A stretch of 64,000 nucleotides of DNA from positions 62,001-126,000 of the forward strand of contig JADJYG010000018.1 in NCBI GenBank assembly GCA_016719895.1, written 5' to 3'. Below the pieces are notes generated by a model. It ran no database searches, was not told where the DNA came from, and was given only the letters and a program-made list of their open reading frames with translations. The DNA comes from Saprospirales bacterium. Lineage in GTDB: Bacteria; Bacteroidota; Bacteroidia; Chitinophagales; Saprospiraceae. The translations under genes and the position numbers were made by a program. Below, one piece after another: positions 35,011-42,614 of this stretch; within the stretch, counting starts at the first letter, position 1, and each line of letters begins with the position of its first letter.

Positions 35011-36018
35011 ATGAAAATAATAATCCCTATGGCAGGAAAGGGTACGCGCTTGCGGCCGCACACGCTTACCGTTCCAAAGCCCCTGATTCCGGTGGCCGGC
35101 AAGCCTATCATCCAGCGGCTGGTAGAAGACCTCGCGGCCTCCTACGATGGCGCTATCGAGGAAATCGCCTTTATCATCGGCGATTTCGGGCCCGAGGTGG
35201 AACGCGAATTGATGCACATCGCCGAATCGCTCGGCGCCCGTGGAAAAATTTACCAGCAGGAAAAAGCGCTGGGCGTTGGCCATGCCATTTATTGCGCCTG
35301 GGAAAGCCTTAACGGCCCCTGCATGATTGCGTTTGCCGATACCTTGTTCAAGGCCGATTTTGCCTTCGATACGGCTGAAGACGGCATGATCTGGGTGCAA
35401 AAAGTTAAAGACCCCTCCGGTTTTGGCGTCGTGAAACTGGACCCGAAGGGCTATATCATCGAATTTGTCGAAAAGCCGTCCACCTTCGTGTCCGATCTGG
35501 CTATTGTTGGGATCTATTACTTTCGCGAAGGCGAAAAACTCCGGAGCGCCTTGCATCACGTCATCACAAATGAAATAAAGGAAAAAAACGAGTACCAGCT
35601 GACCACCGCGCTCGAACACCTGAAAAACGATGGTATGCGTTTTCGCGCCGGTACAATCGACGAATGGCTGGACTGTGGCAACAAAGACGCTATTCTCTTT
35701 TCCAACGAACGTATGCTGGAGTTTCACCGCCACAGCGGCCTCGTATCGGAAAAAGCCAGCATTGAAAACAGCGTGATTATTCCACCCTGTTTTATCGGCG
35801 AGCACGCAGTTATCCGGAATGCCGTGGTGGGCCCCTATGTCAGCGTCGGAAATAATTCCGTGGTGGAAAACACCGTTATCAACAACAGTATTATCCAAAA
35901 TAAGTCGCAGATCAAAAACGCACTGCTGGAAAACTCCATGGTCGGGAACGCCAGTAAGTTCACCGGATCGAAAGACGAATTGAATATTGGCGATTACTCC
36001 AACCTTTCCAAGCGCTAA
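35011..36018 (+). CDS. Sugar-1-phosphate nucleotidyltransferase
   Basis: The 335-residue protein has a nucleotidyltransferase domain with the signature IIPMAGKGTRLRPHTLTVPKPLIPVAGKP (GxGTRxxP...PK), FADTLFKADF and EKPSTF; the uridylyl/thymidylyl acceptor Asp lies in AFADTLF. The last ~80 residues are a left-handed beta-helix of hexapeptides (IENSVIIPPCFIGEHAVIRN, VVENTVINNSIIQN). It resembles glucose-1-phosphate thymidylyl/uridylyltransferases; the exact sugar is not clear. The ATG at 35011 starts right at the fold; the longer frame overlaps dut and is not needed. Confidence 0.85.
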   Translation: MKIIIPMAGKGTRLRPHTLTVPKPLIPVAGKPIIQRLVEDLAASYDGAIEEIAFIIGDFGPEVERELMHIAESLGARGKIYQQEKALGVGHAIYCAWESLNGPCMIAFADTLFKADFAFDTAEDGMIWVQKVKDPSGFGVVKLDPKGYIIEFVEKPSTFVSDLAIVGIYYFREGEKLRSALHHVITNEIKEKNEYQLTTALEHLKNDGMRFRAGTIDEWLDCGNKDAILFSNERMLEFHRHSGLVSEKASIENSVIIPPCFIGEHAVIRNAVVGPYVSVGNNSVVENTVINNSIIQNKSQIKNALLENSMVGNASKFTGSKDELNIGDYSNLSKR

Positions 36019-36076
36019 CCTGTTTCAGCAAGGCAATACATCTCCGTACGTTCCCGCCGAATAACTTTTTTGACCC

Positions 36077-37585
36077 ATGATGAAATATATCCGCATGTAT
36101 ACGGTCTGCCTGGCTGCATTGGGCGCCTGGGGCGCATTGGCTGCCCAAAACACCATCGGCGGCGAGGCAAAGATCGTTCCGGAAGAGGAAGTAAACCGCC
36201 AAAGCTTGTTTATCGACGCCGAACGCGAACGCTTACTGGAGCACTACGAAAAAGCCGTCGAGCGGTACAAACAATTTTTATACGAAAACGGCGCAAATGC
36301 CGCCGCCTGGTACGGACTGGCCCGCACCTTTGAGGCCCAAAATGACAACGTCAACGCCCTGGACGCCGCCGCAAAAGCCGTTGCGGCAGATCCCACCAAT
36401 CGCTGGTACCTGATCTTTCAGGGCGACCTGCTGGAAAAGGTCGGCCAGGCGCCCGATGCCCTCAAAATCTACCAGGAGCTGGTGCGCCGTTTCCCGAATA
36501 CCGCCGAATTCTATGAACGCCTGGCCTATTTGTCCGTGCTGACCGGCGACCCCAAAGGCGGCTTGAAAGCGCTCGACCAGATGGAAAAGATACTCGGTAT
36601 CACCGAGGTAACCGCCGATAAAAAACACGTGATCTATCTCGGCATGGGCGATACTAAAAAGGCGGCTGCCGAGCTGGAAAAACTTGCCAATGCCTACCCG
36701 CGCCACCTCGAATACCGGCATCGCCTGGCCGAATTCTACGAGTCGGTCGGCGATAAAGCAAACGCCCGCAAAGTGTACGAAGCCATTCTTCGCCAAAACC
36801 CCGGCGATGAAGTCGCCAAAATTGCCGTTCTGGAGAAATCCGGCTCCGAGCTCGCCTTTCTGAATTCGCTCAAACCTTATTTTAAAGACCCGGCTATTTC
36901 CCTGGACGGCAAAATCAGGGAACTGCTGCCCTATTTTGACAAACTGGCCCAAGGCATGGACCCCGCATCTGTCCAGGCCCTGCTGGACCTGGGCATGCTG
37001 CTGGAAACGGCCCACCCCGACGACCCGAAAGCCTGGAGCTTGTCGGGCGACCTCTTTTACCACAGCGACAGCCCCCGCGAAGCCCTCCTCCGGTATCAGC
37101 AGTGCATCCGCCTCCAGCCGGCCGTCTTTTCCGTCTGGGAAAACACCCTGACGATCCTGTACGAACAAAAAAACTTCGACGAGTTGCTGCGCGTTTCCGA
37201 ACGCGCCATGGACGATTTTCCCAACCAGGCCGCCGCGTATTACTACTACGGCGTCGCCGCTACGGAAAAAGGCCGCCCCGACGATGCCCTGCCCCAACTG
37301 GAACAGGCGACCCTGATGGCCGGTAACAAGCTACCGCTCCTGCTGGACATCCAGGATCAGATCGGCCGGGCATTGCTGGCAAAAAAAGACTTTGCCGGCG
37401 CCAAAGTCCGCTATGAACAGATTTTAAGTAAAAGTATGGAAAAACACCCGGGCATCCTCGAACACTATGGCGACGCTTTGTTCCACACCGGCAACCGCGA
37501 AAAAGCCGCCGAATTTTGGCAAAAAGCGTATAAAATAGCCCCTACCCCAGCGCTTGAACAAAAAATTTCAACAGGAAAAATATAA
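36077..37585 (+). CDS. Periplasmic TPR-repeat protein
   Basis: The 502-residue protein starts with a signal peptide ending GALAAQ. The rest is almost entirely TPR or TPR-like helical pairs (e.g. NAAAWYGLARTFEAQNDNVN, RHRLAEFYESVGDKANARKV, EALLRYQQCIRLQPAVFSVW, ILEHYGDALFHTGNREKAAE). It is probably a scaffold in the periplasm; such proteins are common in Bacteroidota envelope assembly. No enzyme motif. Starts ATGATG at 36077/36080; either may be used. Terminated by a strong hairpin at 37587-37619. Confidence 0.85.
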   Translation: MMKYIRMYTVCLAALGAWGALAAQNTIGGEAKIVPEEEVNRQSLFIDAERERLLEHYEKAVERYKQFLYENGANAAAWYGLARTFEAQNDNVNALDAAAKAVAADPTNRWYLIFQGDLLEKVGQAPDALKIYQELVRRFPNTAEFYERLAYLSVLTGDPKGGLKALDQMEKILGITEVTADKKHVIYLGMGDTKKAAAELEKLANAYPRHLEYRHRLAEFYESVGDKANARKVYEAILRQNPGDEVAKIAVLEKSGSELAFLNSLKPYFKDPAISLDGKIRELLPYFDKLAQGMDPASVQALLDLGMLLETAHPDDPKAWSLSGDLFYHSDSPREALLRYQQCIRLQPAVFSVWENTLTILYEQKNFDELLRVSERAMDDFPNQAAAYYYYGVAATEKGRPDDALPQLEQATLMAGNKLPLLLDIQDQIGRALLAKKDFAGAKVRYEQILSKSMEKHPGILEHYGDALFHTGNREKAAEFWQKAYKIAPTPALEQKISTGKI

Positions 37586-37586
37586 A

Positions 37587-37619
37587 AAACCGCCCTGTCC
37601 CCCTGGCGGCAGGCGGTTT
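37587..37619 (+). terminator. Rho-independent terminator after the TPR gene
   Basis: AAACCGCC (37587-37594) pairs with GGCGGTTT (37612-37619); the stem can extend past a bulged C, and TTTCTTTAAA follows. The TPR gene stops at 37585. Confidence 0.65.
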
Positions 37620-37676
37620 CTTTAAACAGCAACAGCGCGCCGCCGGCGCTCGCTAAACCCGGGCCGGAGATCGATC

Positions 37677-38807
37677 ATGATGGTAATAAAAACGCTCCAG
37701 GGGCTCGAACCCATTCTGGCCGCCGAACTGGAGGCCATCGGCGCTGCCGATATCCGCCCGCTGAAACGCGCAGTATCCTGCACCGGCGATCAGCGCCTGC
37801 TTTACCGGGCCAATTACGAACTGCGCACAGCGCTGCGCGTGCTCGTCCCGTTTCACTCTTTTAAGGCCTCCGACGAGCGGCAATACTACAACAGTATCCG
37901 GCAGGTGGATTGGAAACAATACCTGGATGTGTCGGATACGCTGGCCGTAGAGGCGACCGTATCCAGCGCATTTTTCCGGCACTCGCAATACATGGCGCTG
38001 CTCACGAAAGACGCCATCGTCGACCAGTTCCGCGACCGCTTCGGCCGCCGGCCCAGCGTAAACCTGGACGCCCCAACCCTGCGGATACACGTGCGGATAC
38101 ACGAATCCCAATGCGACCTGCTGCTCGATTCGAGCGGCGATTCTCTGCATAAACGCGGCTACCGGCGCGATACCGTGGAAGCGCCACTCAACGAAGTGCT
38201 GGCTGCCGGCATGGTCCTGCTGACCGGTTGGCAGGGCGACAGCACCTTCGTGGATCCCATGTGCGGAAGCGGTACGCTGGCTATCGAGGCGGCTATGATC
38301 GCCATGCGCATGCCGCCGCAGCACAAGCGCCAATCCTTCGGTTTTTTCAGATGGAAAGACTTCGATAAAAAACTGTGGGCAGCGGTAAAGACAACAGCCG
38401 ATGCACAGGCGTTGGCGCCGCGTTTTCGTATTCTGGCTTCCGACAAAGATCCCCGGGCGCGCAATGCCACATCCATCAATCTGCTCTCGGCCGGCCTGGA
38501 AAAGGTGGTGGAGACGGAAAAAATTTCCTTCGAAAAACTCGTGCCACCCGAGCCGACGGGCCTCCTGGTGACCAACCCGCCCTACGACGAGCGGCTCAAG
38601 GTGGAAGAAATCGCCGAATTTTACAAAAGCATCGGCGACCGGCTCAAACAACACTGGTCCGGTTGGACCGCCTGGCTGATCTCCTCCAATATGGATGCCT
38701 GGAAAAACTTCGGCCTTCGGCCTTCGCGCAAGATCGTCCTCTACAACGGCTCCCTGGAGTGCTATTTTCAAAAATTCGACCTGTATGAAGGGAAAAAATA
38801 CGGTTAA
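37677..38807 (+). CDS. THUMP-domain class I rRNA methyltransferase (RlmL N-terminal half type)
   Basis: The 376-residue protein has a ferredoxin-like/THUMP RNA-binding part (residues ~1-160) and a Rossmann methyltransferase part with FVDPMCGSGTLAIEAAMIA (SAM loop) and LLVTNPPYDERL (the NPPY catalytic motif of N-methylases). This matches the stand-alone RlmL-like enzymes that make m2G in 23S rRNA (E. coli G2445). The RlmK half found in E. coli is absent. The 3' end overlaps the next gene by 23 bases. Confidence 0.88.
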   Translation: MMVIKTLQGLEPILAAELEAIGAADIRPLKRAVSCTGDQRLLYRANYELRTALRVLVPFHSFKASDERQYYNSIRQVDWKQYLDVSDTLAVEATVSSAFFRHSQYMALLTKDAIVDQFRDRFGRRPSVNLDAPTLRIHVRIHESQCDLLLDSSGDSLHKRGYRRDTVEAPLNEVLAAGMVLLTGWQGDSTFVDPMCGSGTLAIEAAMIAMRMPPQHKRQSFGFFRWKDFDKKLWAAVKTTADAQALAPRFRILASDKDPRARNATSINLLSAGLEKVVETEKISFEKLVPPEPTGLLVTNPPYDERLKVEEIAEFYKSIGDRLKQHWSGWTAWLISSNMDAWKNFGLRPSRKIVLYNGSLECYFQKFDLYEGKKYG

Positions 38808-39204
38808 ACAAACAGTCGGCTGGCTTTTCATGGCCCTGTTTCTGCACGGCTTTCCCCTGCATGCACAGCCCGGCGCAAGGCCTGTTTACGGCGCCGGACG
38901 CTCCCTGGGCCAATTAAAAAATTGGGTGTTCGACCCTGGGAGCCCTGCGCCCCGGAACCACCCGGTTTCAGGCTCCCACCCCTGGGCGGCTGAAGGGTTG
39001 TTGTGCACGCCCGTCCCCCGGTATTTCCAATCTCGCCCTACCCTACCCGCTCTGCAGTGGACGGCTGCCCTCCTGCCTTTTTTCTGCCGCTTGGAGCACC
39101 GTTTGGATAAAAAGAACCGCGTGCCCCTGAAATTCCGGCTCGGCTCGGTGGACTATGTCGATTGGCTGGAACAAAAGCCCAACGTCTGTATGTCTGTCTA
39201 CTAG
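38785..39204 (+). CDS. Small secreted protein of unknown function
   Basis: The 139-residue product starts inside the 3' end of the methylase gene (MKGKNTVKQTVGWLFMALFL) and has a signal peptide ending GFPLHAQ. The mature part is rich in Pro, Trp and Arg and contains TLPALQWTAALLPFFCRLEH and RVPLKFRLGSVDYVDWLE. I recall similar short secreted proteins with a CRLE...FRLGSVDYV block in Bacteroidota, but cannot name a family. A single Cys is present in the mature part. The overlap with the methylase suggests coupled translation. Confidence 0.7.
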   Translation: MKGKNTVKQTVGWLFMALFLHGFPLHAQPGARPVYGAGRSLGQLKNWVFDPGSPAPRNHPVSGSHPWAAEGLLCTPVPRYFQSRPTLPALQWTAALLPFFCRLEHRLDKKNRVPLKFRLGSVDYVDWLEQKPNVCMSVY

Positions 39205-39207
39205 GTG

Positions 39208-39215
39208 TATCTTTA
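39208..39215 (+). promoter_or_regulatory. Near-consensus -7 box TATCTTTA ahead of the FG-GAP gene
   Basis: TATCTTTA differs from TAnnTTTG in the last base and lies 23 bases before the ATG at 39239, directly after the previous stop codon. It argues against the upstream in-frame start at 39155. Confidence 0.35.
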
Positions 39216-39238
39216 CCCGTTCTACTTCCTCCGATCGT

Positions 39239-42200
39239 ATGAAAAAATCGCTGCTGCTGAGCTTCATTGCGCTGCTGGGATGGGTTAGCTGCCGGGAGAG
39301 CGACTCCGGCGTGCCGGATCAGGCTGGCCCGGGTGTCGATACGGCCTTGTTCGCCCTGTTGCCGCCGACGGAAACGGGCATTCATTTCAGCAACAATTTG
39401 CCGGAGGACGACCCCGATCTGAATATCCTGAAATACCGCAATTTCTACAATGGCGGCGGCATTGCCATCGGCGACGTGAACAACGACGGGCTGGTCGACC
39501 TTTTTTTAACCGCCAACGCCGGCCCGAACAAACTGTACCTGAATAAAGGCGCCTGGAAATTTGAGGATATTGCAGAAAAAGCCGGCGTAGCCGGCAAAAG
39601 CGGTTGGTCCACCGGGGTAACCATGGCGGATGTGAATGGTGATGGCTGGCTGGATATTTACGTCTGCCGGGCGGGCCCCGGCAATGACCGGGCAAATGAA
39701 TTGTTTATCAACAACAAATACGGCCGCTTTTCCGAACAGGCGCGGTCCTATGGCCTCGACGACGCCGGACTCGGCACGCATGCCGCTTTTTTTGATTACG
39801 ACCGCGACGGCGACCTCGACATGTACCTGCTCAACAACTCCGCCAGGCCAGTCGGCGCCTTCGATTTCCGGCAGGACCTCCGCCAGCAACGGGACCCCCT
39901 CGGCGGCCATAAATTGTTCCGCTGCGATTGGCCAGACACCGGCGGACACCCCCGGTTCACCGATGTCTCCGCAGATGCCGGGATACTCGGCAGTGTCATC
40001 GCCTTCGGCATGGGGGTTACCGTTGGCGATCTGGACCACGACGGTTGGCCGGATATTTATGTTTCCAACGATTTTTTCGAGCGGGACTACCTGTACAGCA
40101 ACAACCGCGACGGGACCTTCACAGAAAAACTGGAACAATCCATGCGGCATATCAGCGCTTCCAGCATGGGCGCCGACATGGCCGATCTGACCAACGACGG
40201 TTACCCTGAAATTTTTGTCACCGACATGCTTCCGGTACGCGATGCCCGGATCAAAACCACCACCTCCTTCGAAAGCCCCGACCGGTTCCGCTACGCCGCG
40301 GAGCATGGTTATTACAACCAGTTTATGCGCAATATGCTCCATCTGAACAATGGCGACGGCACCTTTTCGGAAATCGCCTGCCTGGCCGGCCTGGAAGCGA
40401 CCGACTGGAGCTGGGGCGCCCTGCTGTTTGACATGGACAACGACGGATGGAAGGATGTTTTCGTGGCGAACGGGGTGGCCAAAGACCTGACTGACCTGGA
40501 CTATCTGTCGTACGCGTCTGACCAGGCCGCCCAAAAAACAACACCCGAAGACGAGCGGCTTCTGATCGCTGCAATGCCCCACACGCCCCTGGCCAATATG
40601 GCGTTTCAAAATGAGCGCGATTTCCGGTTTGCCGACCGGTCGGTGGATTGGGGACTGGCGGCGCCCGGTTTTTCCAACGGCGCGGCATACGGCGACCTCG
40701 ATAACGACGGCGACCTCGACCTGGTCGTCAACAACGTAAATGCCGTCGCATCGGTGTATCGAAATACAGCAGAAAAGCGCCTGCCCAACGCCAATTTTTT
40801 AAAAATTGAACTGGAAGGCGCCGGGCATAATACGGCGGCTATCGGCGCTAAAATATTCCTGCGCGCGCAGGGGCAAACCTTTTACCAGGAGCTGATCCCC
40901 GTGCGCGGCTACCAGAGCGCCGTAGACCCCCGGCCCAATTTCGGGCTGGGGGCCGCAGGCCGGGTCGATACGCTGCTCGTCGTTTGGCCAACCGGTAACC
41001 GGGCCACCCTGCTCACCGGCGTGCCGGCAAACCAAACGCTCCGGCTGCGCCAGCAGGAAGCCCGGCATCCGCTGCAGGGCATACCCTGGCTGCTACCGGG
41101 CAGGCAACCTTTTTTTTCGCCGGCGCCGGACAATGCCGGTATCGGTTGGAAACACCGGGAGAGCGCCTTTTATGACTGGGATCGCGACCGCATGCTGCCG
41201 TTTTTATACTCCACTGAAGGTCCGCGTCTGGCTACCGGCGATGCCAATGGCGATGGTCTGGATGATTTCTACGCCGGCGGCGCCGCCGGGCAGGCAGGGG
41301 CCCTGATGCTGCAATCGGCAACAGGCCTGTTTTACCACAGCCTGCAGGCAGCCTTTGCGGTCGATGCTGGCTGCGAGGACACCGATGCGGTTTTTCTCGA
41401 CGCCGACGCCGATGGTGATGCAGACTTGTTCGTGGCATCCGGCAGCAATGAAGCCGAGCCGCTGCGCCCGGAACTCGCCGACCGCCTCTACCTGAACGAT
41501 GGGCATGGCGTATTCCGGCGCAAGCAGGACGCGGTGCCCGAGTCGAAAGCCTTCGCTACCGGTTGTGTGCGGGCGGCCGACTGGGATGGCGACGGCGACC
41601 TGGACTTGTTTGCCGGCATGCGCCTGTTGCCCGGAAAAGTAGGCGTGCCAGTAGGCGGTTACCTGCTTCAAAACGACGGGAGGGGGCGATTCGTGTTTTT
41701 CCAACCCGAATGTATGATGAACCTGGGCCTGATCACGGATGCCGTTTGGGCGGATACCGACCAGGATAACGACCCGGACCTGCTGATTGCCGGCGAATGG
41801 ATGGCCCCCCGGCTCCTGCGCAACGACGGGCCGGGCAGCACGCCGTTTAAAGATATCAGCCGCAGCGCTGGCCTGGATGGGCTGGACGGCTTGTGGAAAC
41901 GCGTCGCCGCAGCCGATATCAACTCGGACGGCCTGCCGGATTTTATCCTGGGCAATAACGGGCTCAATTCAAGGCTCAAGGCCCGGCCAGACGCCCCGCT
42001 TACCCTGTATTTTAGCGATTTTGACAATAACGGGGGCCCCGAACAGTTGCTCTGCCGCTATGAATCGGGCAAATTGCTTCCGTACGCCTCGCGAAACGAC
42101 ATAATCGGCAATATGCCGGCCTTGAAAAAAAAGTACCTGAAATTCCGGCAGTATGCCAGCCAGCCGGTATCGGAGATATTCTCCGGCGAAGCCCTGGCGT

Positions 42201-42607
42201 ACGCTATAAAACGCACGGCAGGAACGTTCAGCAGCGGCGTACTGTTGAGCCGGAGCAAAGGAAAGTATACCTTTAAGCCGTTTCCGGCTGCCGCCCAGTT
42301 CGCGCCGATCTTTGGGATCGCGGTAATGGATATCAACGGCGACGGTCATCCGGACGTCGTGAGCGGCGGAAATTTCAAGGGCATGCGCCCGGAATTCGGG
42401 TTTGTCGATGCGGATTACGGGCTGCTCCTGCTCGGCGATGGCCAGGGGAATTTTCGCCCGGTTTTTTCCAAAGACAGCGGCCTTCGGGTCGACGGTGAGC
42501 TGCGCGACATCCGGCTGATCCGTGCCGGCGGAAAACCGGTTTTACTCCTTTCCAGAAATAACGATACCCCATTGATCTTTCAGGTATCCACGCTTTCTAA
42601 CCAATAA
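39239..42607 (+). CDS. FG-GAP/VCBS repeat lipoprotein with ASPIC/UnbV domain
   Basis: The 1122-residue protein has a lipoprotein signal (MKKSLLLSFIALLGWVSC, lipobox WVSC). Many FG-GAP/VCBS repeats carry calcium-loop style acidic motifs (GDVNNDGLVDLFLTANAG, ADVNGDGWLDIYVCRAG, DYDRDGDLDMYLLNNS), forming a beta-propeller. An ASPIC/UnbV domain (about residues 515-585: GAKIFLRAQGQTFYQELIPV, NFGLGAAGRVDTLLVVWPTG) lies between two propeller halves. Members sit on the Bacteroidota outer membrane and are often linked to polysaccharide uptake, but no SusCD pair is adjacent. The haloperoxidase gene begins 7 bases after its stop, so the two are co-expressed. Start at 39239 is set by the signal peptide. 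Confidence 0.88.
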   Translation: MKKSLLLSFIALLGWVSCRESDSGVPDQAGPGVDTALFALLPPTETGIHFSNNLPEDDPDLNILKYRNFYNGGGIAIGDVNNDGLVDLFLTANAGPNKLYLNKGAWKFEDIAEKAGVAGKSGWSTGVTMADVNGDGWLDIYVCRAGPGNDRANELFINNKYGRFSEQARSYGLDDAGLGTHAAFFDYDRDGDLDMYLLNNSARPVGAFDFRQDLRQQRDPLGGHKLFRCDWPDTGGHPRFTDVSADAGILGSVIAFGMGVTVGDLDHDGWPDIYVSNDFFERDYLYSNNRDGTFTEKLEQSMRHISASSMGADMADLTNDGYPEIFVTDMLPVRDARIKTTTSFESPDRFRYAAEHGYYNQFMRNMLHLNNGDGTFSEIACLAGLEATDWSWGALLFDMDNDGWKDVFVANGVAKDLTDLDYLSYASDQAAQKTTPEDERLLIAAMPHTPLANMAFQNERDFRFADRSVDWGLAAPGFSNGAAYGDLDNDGDLDLVVNNVNAVASVYRNTAEKRLPNANFLKIELEGAGHNTAAIGAKIFLRAQGQTFYQELIPVRGYQSAVDPRPNFGLGAAGRVDTLLVVWPTGNRATLLTGVPANQTLRLRQQEARHPLQGIPWLLPGRQPFFSPAPDNAGIGWKHRESAFYDWDRDRMLPFLYSTEGPRLATGDANGDGLDDFYAGGAAGQAGALMLQSATGLFYHSLQAAFAVDAGCEDTDAVFLDADADGDADLFVASGSNEAEPLRPELADRLYLNDGHGVFRRKQDAVPESKAFATGCVRAADWDGDGDLDLFAGMRLLPGKVGVPVGGYLLQNDGRGRFVFFQPECMMNLGLITDAVWADTDQDNDPDLLIAGEWMAPRLLRNDGPGSTPFKDISRSAGLDGLDGLWKRVAAADINSDGLPDFILGNNGLNSRLKARPDAPLTLYFSDFDNNGGPEQLLCRYESGKLLPYASRNDIIGNMPALKKKYLKFRQYASQPVSEIFSGEALAYAIKRTAGTFSSGVLLSRSKGKYTFKPFPAAAQFAPIFGIAVMDINGDGHPDVVSGGNFKGMRPEFGFVDADYGLLLLGDGQGNFRPVFSKDSGLRVDGELRDIRLIRAGGKPVLLLSRNNDTPLIFQVSTLSNQ

Positions 42608-42614
42608 TAATTCT

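Noticed and set aside
34858..35898. A 346-codon minus-strand frame opposite the nucleotidyltransferase
   Set aside because: Antisense shadow; the plus strand has the GxGTRxxP motif and a clean hexapeptide helix.
37653..38831. A 392-codon minus-strand frame opposite the RlmL-like methylase
   Set aside because: Antisense shadow; the plus frame carries the SAM loop and NPPY motif.
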